NCBI GenBank assembly: GCA_017441065.1
Contig: JAFSAI010000044.1
Span: 1 to 61,291 of the forward strand
Source of the DNA: Bacilli bacterium
GTDB taxonomy: Bacteria; Bacillota_I; Bacilli_A; RF39; UBA660
DNA: 61,291 nucleotides
Direction of reading: 5' to 3'
In this document: positions 52,173 through 60,849 of the stretch, in pieces
Layout of the letters: each line of letters opens with the position of its first letter
Position numbering within the stretch: the stretch's first letter is position 1
Made by a program: the position numbers and the translations under genes
The notes under the pieces: generated by a model
What the model was told of the DNA's origin: nothing
Database searches by the model: none
Seen by the model: the letters and a program-made list of their open reading frames with translations, nothing else

Positions 52173-52272
52173 TTTTTCACCTATAATTATAATATAAAAA
52201 ATAGTAAGTTTTTATTCAAAAAAATTATAATTTATGATAAACTATTTTATAGTAAAGGGTTGGCTAGATGTT

Positions 52273-53913
52273 ATGATAACTATAACGGATGACTTTGGCA
52301 AAAAATTAGAGTTTGAAAAGAATACAACTTACTATGAAATTAGTAAGGGGTTTAATTTGGGAAAAGAAATATTAGGCGTTAAAATTAATAACGAAGTTTT
52401 TTCGTTAAGTGAAAAAGCTAATCAGGATTCTAAAATAACATTTATTGATTTAAATGATTTAACTGGTAATAAAATATATAAAAGTGGTTTAGAATTTATT
52501 TTTGAAGTTGCATTGAAAGAAGTATTTCCTAATCTAGAAATAACATATCAACATAGTGTACCTAAAGGTGTTTTAGGAGAAATTGTTGGAGATAAAGTTA
52601 TAACTCAAGAAGATTTGGGTAAAATAAAAAGTGTGATGGCTAGAATAATTTCTGAAGATAAAATATTTAAAAAATTAAATATTAAGAAAAAGGAAGCCAT
52701 AGAATTTTATAAAACTGTAGGACAAGAAGAAAAAGCTACAAATATTCAAAATATATCTGATAAAGTTGTTACTTTATATGAATTAAATGGAATTTATAAT
52801 TACTATTATTCAGATATGCCATATTCTACAGGGAGTATAACACAATATGATATTATTTATTTAGGTAGAAATAGATTAGTATTTGTTGTACCAAGTAATA
52901 GAACAGATGGAAAATTACCAGAGTATGTTCATTATGATAGTATTATTAATTCATTTTTAGTAGGTAAAAAATGGTTAGAAACTTTAGATATGAAGTATGT
53001 AACATCAATTAATAAAACTATTAGTGATAATAAAATAAAAGAATTTATTAAATCATGTGAACTAGTATTTAATTTAAATGTTTCTAAAGTAGCAACGGAA
53101 GTTACTAACGATAGAAATGTTAAATTTGTTTTAATAGCAGGACCTTCTTGTAGTGGTAAAACAACTACTACAAAAAGATTATCATCTTATCTTATTGCTC
53201 AAGGATTTGATCCAATAAATATTTCTATTGATGATTTCTTTGTTAATAGAGAAGATTCTCCGAAAGATGAATTTGGAAATTATGATTTTGAATGTTTGAC
53301 TGCAGTAGATTTAGAATTATTTAATGACACTTTAAAAAGATTATTAAATAAAGAAGAAGTTAGAATGCCATTATATAATTTTCAAACTGGTAAAAGAGAA
53401 TTTCAAGATAAGTACATTAAATTAAAAGATAATAGTATTGTTTTAATTGAAGGCTTACATGCTTTAAATGATGACTTATTATTAGGAATTGATAATAAAT
53501 ATAAGTATAAAATTTATTTAAGCCCATTTATTCCATTAAATCTTGATAAACATAATTATATATCTACAGTTGATTTAAGATTAATGAGAAGAATTATTAG
53601 AGATAATAGAGATAGAAATCAAAGTATTAATAAAACTATTCATAGATGGCAAAGTGTTAGAAATGGTGAAGAAAAATATATATTCCCGTATATACATCAA
53701 GCAGATGTAATAATTAATACAGCACTTCCATATGAAATCGGAGTAGAAAGAGTTTACATTGAACCACTTCTTCGTTCAATAAGTGTAGAAAGCATTTATT
53801 ATGAAGAAGCTAGAAGGTTATTAAACTTCTTGAAGTTATTCTTTTTAATTCCAAGTGAATATGTAAATGGAGATTCAATAATTAGAGAATTTATAGGAGG
53901 AAATTATGATTAG
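52273..53913 (+). CDS. TGS-domain uridine kinase-like protein
   Basis: A 546-residue fusion: an N-terminal TGS-like domain (ITITDDFGKKLEF to about residue 60), a threonyl-tRNA-synthetase-like second domain (EITYQHSVPKGVLGEI), and a C-terminal P-loop kinase of the uridine kinase/phosphoribulokinase family with IAGPSCSGKTTTTKRLSSYL and a ISIDDFF Walker B-like strand. Homologues are annotated as nucleoside kinases. The start is ATG 52273; ribosome-site quality is modest, and ATG 52234 overlaps the likely promoter. It overlaps gap by eight bases. Confidence 0.85.
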   Translation: MITITDDFGKKLEFEKNTTYYEISKGFNLGKEILGVKINNEVFSLSEKANQDSKITFIDLNDLTGNKIYKSGLEFIFEVALKEVFPNLEITYQHSVPKGVLGEIVGDKVITQEDLGKIKSVMARIISEDKIFKKLNIKKKEAIEFYKTVGQEEKATNIQNISDKVVTLYELNGIYNYYYSDMPYSTGSITQYDIIYLGRNRLVFVVPSNRTDGKLPEYVHYDSIINSFLVGKKWLETLDMKYVTSINKTISDNKIKEFIKSCELVFNLNVSKVATEVTNDRNVKFVLIAGPSCSGKTTTTKRLSSYLIAQGFDPINISIDDFFVNREDSPKDEFGNYDFECLTAVDLELFNDTLKRLLNKEEVRMPLYNFQTGKREFQDKYIKLKDNSIVLIEGLHALNDDLLLGIDNKYKYKIYLSPFIPLNLDKHNYISTVDLRLMRRIIRDNRDRNQSINKTIHRWQSVRNGEEKYIFPYIHQADVIINTALPYEIGVERVYIEPLLRSISVESIYYEEARRLLNFLKLFFLIPSEYVNGDSIIREFIGGNYD

Positions 53914-54919
53914 AGTAGCAATAAATGGTTTTGGTAGAATTGGTAGAATTGCATTTAGAGAAATGATTACAGGAACAGATTTTGATATAGTAGCAATTAA
54001 TGACTTATCAAATGCTGAAGAATTAGCACATTTAGTTAAGTATGATACTATTCATAGAACATTTCATGAAGATGCTATAACTTTTGAAGATGACACTATA
54101 GTAGTAGCAGGTAGAAAGAAAATTAAAGTTTTTGCAGAAAAAGATCCTGTTAATTTACCATGGAAAGATTTAAATATTGATTTAGTATTAGAATGTACTG
54201 GTGTTTTTACTAAAGAAGAAGGCGCTAGAAAACATATTGAAGCTGGGGCAAAAAAAGTTTTAATATCAGCTCCCGGTAAAGGTGAAATGAAAACAGTGGT
54301 ATATGGTGTTAACGAAGGTATTCTAGATGGTAGTGAGAAAATCGTTTCAGCAGCTAGTTGTACAACAAATTGCTTAGCGCCTGTACTAAAAGTTATACAA
54401 GATAATTTTGGTATCGAAAAAGGATTTATGACTACAGTGCATGCTTTTACTAATGACCAAGTTACATTAGATATATCTCATAAAAAAGGAATATATGCTC
54501 GTCGAGGTAGAGCAGCAAGTCAAAATATAATCCCAGCATCAACTGGAGCAGCATCTTCAATAGGCCTAGTAATTCCTGAACTTAAAGGAAGAATGGATGG
54601 TAATGCATATCGAGTTCCTATCCCAGATGGTTCCTTAGTAGATGTAACACTTGATTTAAAGAAAGATGTTACTATTGAAGATATTAATAATGCTTTTAAA
54701 AATAATCAAGGTGATGCTTTAAGATATACAGAAGATCCAGTTGTATCAAGTGATATCATTGGTAAACGCTATGGTGGATTAGTAGATGGACTTTTAACTA
54801 ATTTAGTTGAAGTTGATGGAAAGAAATTATATAAGATAGTTGCTTGGTATGATAATGAGTTAGGTTATACTGCTCAAATGTTAAGGGTAGCTAAGTGTAT
54901 GTTTAAAAATGTTAACTAA
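53906..54919 (+). CDS. gap: Glyceraldehyde-3-phosphate dehydrogenase
   Basis: Glycolytic enzyme producing 1,3-bisphosphoglycerate. The 337-residue protein has the NAD loop AINGFGRIGRIAFR, an adenine-side INDL typical for NAD preference, catalytic Cys152 in SAASCTTNCLAP, and WYDNELGY near the end. AGGAGGAAATT at the end of the kinase gene precedes ATG. CggR is absent. A strong terminator separates it from pgk. Confidence 0.97.
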   Translation: MIRVAINGFGRIGRIAFREMITGTDFDIVAINDLSNAEELAHLVKYDTIHRTFHEDAITFEDDTIVVAGRKKIKVFAEKDPVNLPWKDLNIDLVLECTGVFTKEEGARKHIEAGAKKVLISAPGKGEMKTVVYGVNEGILDGSEKIVSAASCTTNCLAPVLKVIQDNFGIEKGFMTTVHAFTNDQVTLDISHKKGIYARRGRAASQNIIPASTGAASSIGLVIPELKGRMDGNAYRVPIPDGSLVDVTLDLKKDVTIEDINNAFKNNQGDALRYTEDPVVSSDIIGKRYGGLVDGLLTNLVEVDGKKLYKIVAWYDNELGYTAQMLRVAKCMFKNVN

Positions 54920-54935
54920 TTGTTAACATTTTTTA
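54905..54935 (+). terminator. Terminator of gap
   Basis: 12-bp stem AAAAATGTTAAC/GTTAACATTTTT (54905-54916 with 54922-54933); the stop codon is at the stem-loop border. Confidence 0.8.
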
Positions 54936-54987
54936 ATTTTTATAAATAATAGATTGCAACCATGTTAAAATAATAGTGGTGAATAAT

Positions 54988-56145
54988 ATGAATTATTTAA
55001 GCGAGAATTCTTTTTCTAATAAAAGAGTAATATTAAGATGTGATTTTAATGCGCCAGTTAAAGATGGTGTTATTACAGATGATAGTAAAATAACTAGAAG
55101 CTTAAAGACAATTAAACATTTATTAGATAATGATAATACAGTTATTTTATTGAGCCATTTTGGTAGAGTAAAAAAAGAAGAAGATAAAGAAAAGAATAGT
55201 TTATATGTAGTTTATGAATATTTAAAAAAAGATATTGATTTAGAATTTATACAAGATCCATTAGATTTAAATAATATAAGTACGTCAAATAGCAAATGTT
55301 TTTTAGTAGAAAATACTAGATTTACTGATGTGCCTGAAAAACGTGAAAGCGCCAATGATTTAGAACTTGCACATATGTGGAGTGAATATGCTGATATTTT
55401 TGTATTAGATGCATTTGGTTCTGCTCATAGAGCTCATTCATCAACTGCAGGTATTAGCAAATATTTACCAACTTATTATGGATTTCTAGTTGAAGAAGAA
55501 CTTAAGAATTTAGAATGCCTTATAAATATTGAGAATCGACCTTTTATAGTAGTAATGGGTGGTGCCAAAGTTGATGATAAGATAAAAATAATTGAAAGTA
55601 TGTTATCTAAATGTGATAAGTTAATTTTGACTGGTGGAATACTTAATACTTTCTTAAAAGTGTCTGGAAAAAATATAGGCAATAGCTTGGTAAGTGATGA
55701 AGAAGAAGTTTTAGAAAGCGTTAGAAATGTATTAGATAAATATCAAGAAAAAATATATTTTACTGATAAATTTATAATCAATAGAAATGATGAAATAAAA
55801 GAAGTTACTATTGATGAAGTGGAAAATGAAGATGTTATTTATGATAATGTAGTTAATGTTAAAGATTTATTACAGAATGCAAAAATTGTTTTCTTTAATG
55901 GTACCTGTGGTAAATATGAAGATAAAGAATATGCAAAAGGAACTTATACATTATTAAGTGAATTAAGTAATATAGATGGGAAAGTTATAATTGGTGGAGG
56001 AGATACAGTATCTGCAGTTACTAAATTAGGGTTCCTTGATAATTTTGATTATTTATCTAGTGGTGGAGGAGCAACACTTGAATATGTTGCGTATGGAAAA
56101 CTTAAAGCTTTAGAATGGATAAAAGAAAATGGTGTTGATAACTAG
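54988..56145 (+). CDS. pgk: Phosphoglycerate kinase
   Basis: Makes ATP and 3-phosphoglycerate. The 385-residue protein begins with RVILRCDFNAPV (substrate loop), has SHFGRVK, LLVENTRF-like FLVENTRFTD, SAHRAHSSTAG, GGAKVDDKI and IIGGGDTVSAV with SSGGGATLEY. The start is ATG 54988 after AGTGGTGAAT; the GTG four codons before is in the ribosome site. Confidence 0.97.
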   Translation: MNYLSENSFSNKRVILRCDFNAPVKDGVITDDSKITRSLKTIKHLLDNDNTVILLSHFGRVKKEEDKEKNSLYVVYEYLKKDIDLEFIQDPLDLNNISTSNSKCFLVENTRFTDVPEKRESANDLELAHMWSEYADIFVLDAFGSAHRAHSSTAGISKYLPTYYGFLVEEELKNLECLINIENRPFIVVMGGAKVDDKIKIIESMLSKCDKLILTGGILNTFLKVSGKNIGNSLVSDEEEVLESVRNVLDKYQEKIYFTDKFIINRNDEIKEVTIDEVENEDVIYDNVVNVKDLLQNAKIVFFNGTCGKYEDKEYAKGTYTLLSELSNIDGKVIIGGGDTVSAVTKLGFLDNFDYLSSGGGATLEYVAYGKLKALEWIKENGVDN

Positions 56146-56164
56146 AATGTTATCAACATTTTTT
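56133..56164 (+). terminator. Terminator of pgk
   Basis: 10-bp stem TGTTGATAAC/GTTATCAACA (56133-56142 with 56149-56158) followed by T6; spans the stop codon. Confidence 0.8.
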
Positions 56165-56186
56165 AATTTTGGTTAATAATTCATAT

Positions 56187-56247
56187 TTCGACATTTCTTT
56201 ACATAGTTAGACAAATGTTGTCAATACTTCCTATGGCTTTTTGTCAA
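56187..56247. promoter_or_regulatory. Possible Spo0A boxes in front of spo0A
   Basis: One exact 0A-box core on the minus strand (TGTCGAA, 56193-56187) and two near matches TTGTCAA at 56218-56224 and 56241-56247. A TATAAT at 56257-56262 is a likely -10. GACAA/TTGTC around 56210-56222 also makes a small inverted repeat. Confidence 0.4.
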
Positions 56248-56307
56248 ATAATCTTTTATAATGAATTTACAAGCAGTACAAAATTATTAATTTAAAAGGA
56301 GAAAATC

Positions 56308-57063
56308 ATGAAAACTAGTATTAAAGTATTAGTTATTGATAGTAATGAATCAATGACTAAAGACGTTAAGAAGTACTTTAGCAGTCATGAAGTAATTGAA
56401 GTAGTAGCTTGTAAAAAAGATGGAGAAGAAGGATTAAGTTATATACTTAATAATCATAATAATATTGATGTTATAGTAATGGATTTAATACTTCCGAAGT
56501 TAGATGGTTTATTTATATTAAGTGAACTTGATAAAAGAGAAATTAATAAAAATATAATAATCACAACTAGCTTTAAAGATGATAGAGTAATGGATGAAGC
56601 TAATGAATTTGGAGTAGATTATTATATGCTTAAACCAGTTAACTTTATGAGTCTTGAAAAAAGAATATTAAGTGTAAGTTTAAAAAATAAGAATGATAGA
56701 TTATTTAATCAAGAAGCAATTGTTACAGATATGCTTCATAATTTAGGAATACCTTCACATATAAGAGGCTATCAATATATAAAAGAAGGAATTCTTTATG
56801 TATATAAGAATGCTCATAGAATTTCTTATATAACTAAGGACGTATATCCTGAAATTGCTAGAAAATTTAAAACTACTCCAACTAGAGTTGAAAGAGCAAT
56901 AAGACATGCAATAGAAATTAGTTGGAATAGAGGAGATTTAGATTTAATGGAAAGTATATTTGGAAATAGTTTAAATGTTAATAGAGATAAACCAACTAAT
57001 GCTGAATATTTAACAACTATTGCCGATAGACTAAAAATAAATCAAAACTTAATTTATAACTAA
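56308..57063 (+). CDS. spo0A: Sporulation master regulator Spo0A
   Basis: Response regulator that commits cells to sporulation. The 251-residue protein has a receiver domain with Asp59 (IVMDLILPKLDG), Thr-Ser at 87-88 and Lys109 (MLKPVNF), and the Spo0A-specific DNA-binding domain from about residue 135: IPSHIRGYQYIKEGI, YPEIARKFKTTPTRVERAIRH and SWNRGD. The usual paired acidic residues near the start are D11-S12, so one is replaced. TAAAAGGAGAAAATC precedes ATG. Unusual location between pgk and gpmI, where tpiA would be expected. Confidence 0.97.
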   Translation: MKTSIKVLVIDSNESMTKDVKKYFSSHEVIEVVACKKDGEEGLSYILNNHNNIDVIVMDLILPKLDGLFILSELDKREINKNIIITTSFKDDRVMDEANEFGVDYYMLKPVNFMSLEKRILSVSLKNKNDRLFNQEAIVTDMLHNLGIPSHIRGYQYIKEGILYVYKNAHRISYITKDVYPEIARKFKTTPTRVERAIRHAIEISWNRGDLDLMESIFGNSLNVNRDKPTNAEYLTTIADRLKINQNLIYN

Positions 57064-57089
57064 AATTACATTTATTGTAATTTTTTTTT
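57062..57089 (+). terminator. Terminator of spo0A
   Basis: 7-bp stem AAATTAC/GTAATTT with loop ATTTATT followed by a T-run, directly after the stop codon. Confidence 0.75.
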
Positions 57090-57120
57090 GAGTGTGATAT
57101 ATTAAACCTAAGGTGAGACT

Positions 57121-58614
57121 ATGAAGAAAATACTTACTATTATATTAGATGGATTTGGTTACCGAGAAGAGGCAGAAGGAAATGCTATTAAAGATGCCGA
57201 TATGACATGTTTTAATAAATTGTGGGAAGAATATCCTCATTCACTATTAAAAGCTTCAGAAGAGGCAGTAGGACTTCATGAAGGTCAATTTGGTAATAGT
57301 GAAACTGGTCATATGACAATAGGTGCTGGTAGACTTATTAAACAAAATGAAACTTTGGTAAATGAATTTTTAGATAGTGATGTATTAGAAAATGAAGTGT
57401 TTCAAAAGTTACTTTTAAATAAGGATAAAGATGTACATTTAATGGGATTGTGCAGTGATGGTAATGTTCATGCTGGTATAGATGATGCTTTGAAAATGTA
57501 TGAAATATTAGTTAAGAATGGTTTTAAAAAGATTCATTTTCATGTAATAACTGATGGTAGAGATACAGAAGTACATTCTTCTTATAAGTATATTTCCCAA
57601 ATAGAAGAGTTAATTAATAAATATAAAGTAGGTAATATATCAACTATATGTGGTAGATATTATGCCATGGATAGAGATAATAATTTTGATAGAACTAAAG
57701 TATATTATGATTTAGTTACTAGAGGAGTAGGAATTACTACTTATGATATAAATAAAACACTAAATAAAATGTATGAGAAAGAAATAACTGATGAATTTTT
57801 AAAGCCAATTGTATTAGATACTAATTCATTAATTAAAAATGGTGACGTATTAATTTGGTTAAACTATAGAGCAGATAGATCAAAACAAATAATATCATCT
57901 TTTGTAGATAGTTTATTTGATGGATTTAATGCTTATAAGATGGATGAGTTAGAAGTATATAGCTTTTTTCCAATTGATAAAGCTATTCCAACATTACATT
58001 TTTTAGAAGAACAAAAGATAACAAATCCATTAGGTTTGTATTTATCTGAGTTAGGTATAACTCAAGCTAGGATAGCTGAATCAGAAAAGTTTCCTCATGT
58101 AACTTATTTCTTTGATGGTGGCTATAATGGGAAAATTCAAAAATGCAATATGTTTCATATTCCATCACCGAATGTTCCTACATATGATTTAAAACCTGAA
58201 ATGAGTGCGATTGGTGTTACTAAAAAATGTATAGAATGTATGGTTCAAGATTATGATTTTATTTTAGTTAACTTTGCTAATCCAGATATGGTCGGACATA
58301 CTGGGGTGTATGATGCTGCTGTTAAAGCTTGTATGGCGGTTGATTTATGTTTGGCTAAGATTATGGAAAAAGCTGAGGAAAACTTTTATAAAGTTATAAT
58401 ATTAGCAGATCATGGTAATGCAGATATAATGTGCGATAGCGAAGGTAATAAAGTTACAACGCATACTTTATCTAAGGTTCCTTTTATTATAGTGGATAAG
58501 AATGTGTCTTTAAAAGAAGAAGGAGATTTAACAATGGTAGCTCCGACAATATTAGAATACATGGATATAGCTGTACCAGATGAAATGAAAGACACAGAAA
58601 ATTTAATTGATTAA
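57121..58614 (+). CDS. gpmI: Phosphoglycerate mutase, cofactor-independent
   Basis: Manganese-dependent mutase interconverting 3- and 2-phosphoglycerate. The 497-residue protein starts KKILTIILDGFGYREE (metal ligand Asp10) and has Ser60 in GNSETGHMTIGAGR, HVITDGRDTE, RYYAMDRDNNF and the C-terminal ADHGNADIM. In Bacillus this manganese-dependent enzyme also senses pH in spores. AAGGTGAGACT precedes ATG. Eno and tpiA are not in the window. Confidence 0.96.
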   Translation: MKKILTIILDGFGYREEAEGNAIKDADMTCFNKLWEEYPHSLLKASEEAVGLHEGQFGNSETGHMTIGAGRLIKQNETLVNEFLDSDVLENEVFQKLLLNKDKDVHLMGLCSDGNVHAGIDDALKMYEILVKNGFKKIHFHVITDGRDTEVHSSYKYISQIEELINKYKVGNISTICGRYYAMDRDNNFDRTKVYYDLVTRGVGITTYDINKTLNKMYEKEITDEFLKPIVLDTNSLIKNGDVLIWLNYRADRSKQIISSFVDSLFDGFNAYKMDELEVYSFFPIDKAIPTLHFLEEQKITNPLGLYLSELGITQARIAESEKFPHVTYFFDGGYNGKIQKCNMFHIPSPNVPTYDLKPEMSAIGVTKKCIECMVQDYDFILVNFANPDMVGHTGVYDAAVKACMAVDLCLAKIMEKAEENFYKVIILADHGNADIMCDSEGNKVTTHTLSKVPFIIVDKNVSLKEEGDLTMVAPTILEYMDIAVPDEMKDTENLID

Positions 58615-58637
58615 TCTCGTTTTTACGAGATTTTTTA
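58613..58637 (+). terminator. Terminator of gpmI
   Basis: 8-bp stem AATCTCGT/ACGAGATT (58613-58620 with 58625-58632) followed by T6. Confidence 0.8.
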
Positions 58638-58664
58638 TATGTAAAGAAAATGAAATTTTAGGGG

Positions 58665-58694
58665 TTGCAAATCATATAATTAGTGTGCTATAAT
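58665..58694 (+). promoter_or_regulatory. Promoter of the S10 ribosomal operon
   Basis: TTGCAA (58665-58670), 18-base spacer, TATAAT (58689-58694) with extended TGC. Confidence 0.75.
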
Positions 58695-58700
58695 GGTAGT

Positions 58701-58822
58701 CGTATGACTGCGATGATGCGCGAGGTTGCTGATACACTAGGAAGAGTTGGTAAATATCTTTCTGGTTAACCCAGGTAATTCGGGTGGAGCAAGTCTATAC
58801 TAGATATAGGCGAAAGGAGGAC
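58701..58822 (+). promoter_or_regulatory. S10 operon leader RNA
   Basis: A 120-base structured leader of higher GC than its surroundings. It includes GCGATGATGCGCGAGGTTGC, a motif I recall from rpsJ leaders of Bacilli, and hairpins CTGG/CCAG near 58763-58776 and CTATA/TATAG near 58795-58809, just before the ribosome site. Likely the autoregulatory element for the operon; the ligand (L4 in E. coli) is not proven here. Confidence 0.55.
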
Positions 58823-58828
58823 ATGGAA

Positions 58829-59137
58829 ATGTCAAATAGTAAAGTAAGAATCAACTTGAAAGCATATGATCACAGATTACTTGATGTGGCTGCTAGCAAA
58901 ATAGTTGAAACTGTAAAAAGAACTGGTGGAGAAGTTTCTGGTCCAGTACCACTTCCAACTGAAATTGAGAAGTTTACTGTATTAAGAGCTGTTCACAAAT
59001 ATAAAGACTCTCGTGAACAATTTGAAAGAAGAACTCATAAGAGACTTATTGATATTAAAAATCCTAGTAAGGAAACAATTGATGCTTTAACTCATTTAGA
59101 TTTACCAAGTGGTGTAGACATCGATATTAAATTATAG
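58829..59137 (+). CDS. rpsJ: Ribosomal protein uS10
   Basis: A 102-residue 30S protein, also NusJ in antitermination. [50 protein letters not shown] and [11 protein letters not shown] are conserved. The start is ATG 58829, eight bases after AAAGGAGG; an ATG two codons earlier is too close to the ribosome site and a longer frame would run into the leader. First gene of the S10 operon. Confidence 0.96.
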   Translation: MSNSKVRINLKAYDHRLLDVAASKIVETVKRTGGEVSGPVPLPTEIEKFTVLRAVHKYKDSREQFERRTHKRLIDIKNPSKETIDALTHLDLPSGVDIDIKL

Positions 59138-59159
59138 TAATAAAGGAAGGAAATAAAAA

Positions 59160-59918
59160 ATGAAAGGAATCTTAGGACGCAAAGTTGGAATGACTCAAGT
59201 ATTTACTAAAGATGGTAAATTAATTCCTGTAACAGTAGTTAGTTGTGAACCAAACGTAGTAATGCAAGTTAAAACTGTTGAAACTGATGGTTATAATGCT
59301 ATTCAACTTGGCGTATTCGACAAAAAAGAAAATCGTGCAAATAAGGCTGAAAAAGGTCATGCACAAAAAGCAAATACTACTCCTAAGCGCTTCTTAAAAG
59401 AAATCAGAGATGCTGCTGGAACTTATAACGTTGGAGATAAAGTTGGAGTAGACATTTTTGAAGTAGGTGCTGTTGTTGATGTAACTGGTACTTCAAAAGG
59501 AAAAGGAACACAAGGTGTTATTAAAAGACATAACCAATCTCGTGGTCCAATGGGACATGGTTCACATTATCATAGAGGACCAGGTTCAATGGGTACAATG
59601 TTACCAAAAAGAGTATTAAAGGGTAAAAAACTTCCAGGACATATGGGAGCTGATACTGTAACAATTCAAAACTTAGAAATAATTGAAGCTAATGTAGCTG
59701 AAAATTATATCTTAGTAAGTGGCAATATTCCAGGTGCTAAAAATTCTTTAGTTTATATTAGAGAAGCAGTTAAAAATTCTCGTAAAGAAGATCCAAAAGA
59801 AATAATTCTTTATGAAGAAGAAACTGTTGTAGATGCTGTAGAAGAAGTTGTTGAAACTACTGAAGCAGTAGCTGAAACTGAAGAAGTAAAAAGCGAAACT
59901 CCGGAAGAAAGCAAATAG
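59160..59918 (+). CDS. rplC: Ribosomal protein uL3 with an acidic C-terminal extension
   Basis: 50S protein near the peptidyl-transferase centre. The first 209 residues are standard L3: [39 protein letters not shown] and [16 protein letters not shown]. The protein is 252 residues long; the last 43 form an extension rich in Glu, Val and Thr ([20 protein letters not shown]) not found in typical L3. GAAGGAAATAAAAA precedes ATG. Confidence 0.96.
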   Translation: MKGILGRKVGMTQVFTKDGKLIPVTVVSCEPNVVMQVKTVETDGYNAIQLGVFDKKENRANKAEKGHAQKANTTPKRFLKEIRDAAGTYNVGDKVGVDIFEVGAVVDVTGTSKGKGTQGVIKRHNQSRGPMGHGSHYHRGPGSMGTMLPKRVLKGKKLPGHMGADTVTIQNLEIIEANVAENYILVSGNIPGAKNSLVYIREAVKNSRKEDPKEIILYEEETVVDAVEEVVETTEAVAETEEVKSETPEESK

Positions 59919-59937
59919 GCTTTAGAAAGGAATTAAT

Positions 59938-60561
59938 ATGACAAAGATAAGTGTTAAAAATATAAAAGGCGAAACTGTTAAAGATATTAATCTTGATAGT
60001 AAAATCTGGAATATAGAAGTTAATGACGATGCTTTAAAGAAAATGATTAGATTACAACTTGATAGTATGCGTCAAGGAACTAGAAAAACTAAAACAAGAA
60101 GCGAAGTATCTGGTGGTGGAAGAAAACCATGGAAACAAAAAGGTACTGGACGTGCTCATCAAGGTAGTATCAGAGCTACTCAATGGCGTGGTGGTGGAAT
60201 TGCTTTTGGTGTTAATCCAACAAATTTCACATTCAAAATTAATAAAAAAGAAAGAGTATTAGCATTAAAAACTGCTTTAACTTATAAAAATACAGAAAAA
60301 GCTTTAGTAGTTCTTGATAGTGTTAAATTAGATACTCTAAAAACAAAAGAAATTACAAATATCTTAACTACTTTAGAATTAAGTGGAAAAATCTTATTTG
60401 TAACTAAGAACGAAAATGAAAACTTATACATGGCTACAAGAAATTTAGGAAATGTATTAGTTCTTATGGCTGATGAAATCAATTGTTATGACATCGTTAA
60501 TGCTGATGTAATGGTAGTTGAAGAAGAAGCTATTAGCACAATTGAGGAGGTGCTTAAATAA
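59938..60561 (+). CDS. rplD: Ribosomal protein uL4
   Basis: 50S exit-tunnel protein and, in E. coli, repressor of its own operon. The 207-residue protein contains [20 protein letters not shown] and [19 protein letters not shown], the extended loop that reaches the tunnel, and [14 protein letters not shown] at the end. GAAAGGAATTAAT precedes ATG, and its stop overlaps the rplW ATG. Confidence 0.96.
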   Translation: MTKISVKNIKGETVKDINLDSKIWNIEVNDDALKKMIRLQLDSMRQGTRKTKTRSEVSGGGRKPWKQKGTGRAHQGSIRATQWRGGGIAFGVNPTNFTFKINKKERVLALKTALTYKNTEKALVVLDSVKLDTLKTKEITNILTTLELSGKILFVTKNENENLYMATRNLGNVLVLMADEINCYDIVNADVMVVEEEAISTIEEVLK

Positions 60562-60836
60562 TGAAACATTATAGTGATATTATTATAGCGCCAGTTATTA
60601 CTGAAAAATCTATGGTTGAAAGACAAAACAATGTTTATACATTTAAAGTAGCTAAAGATGCTACAAAAGATGAAATTAAATTCGCTGTAGAAGAAGCTTT
60701 CAAAGTTAGTGTTAAAAAAGTTAACACATTAAATACTAAAGCAAAAAGACGTAGAGTTGGTAGATTCACAGGAAAGAGTAAAACTTATAAAAAAGCAATA
60801 GTTACTCTTGCAGAAGGATCTTCAATAGATTTATAG
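60561..60836 (+). CDS. rplW: Ribosomal protein uL23
   Basis: 50S protein at the tunnel exit that docks trigger factor and SRP. The 91-residue protein has [40 protein letters not shown] and [20 protein letters not shown]. Its ATG overlaps the rplD stop (TAATG) and GAGGTG lies in the rplD end. Confidence 0.96.
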   Translation: MKHYSDIIIAPVITEKSMVERQNNVYTFKVAKDATKDEIKFAVEEAFKVSVKKVNTLNTKAKRRRVGRFTGKSKTYKKAIVTLAEGSSIDL

Positions 60837-60849
60837 GAGGGAATAGAAT

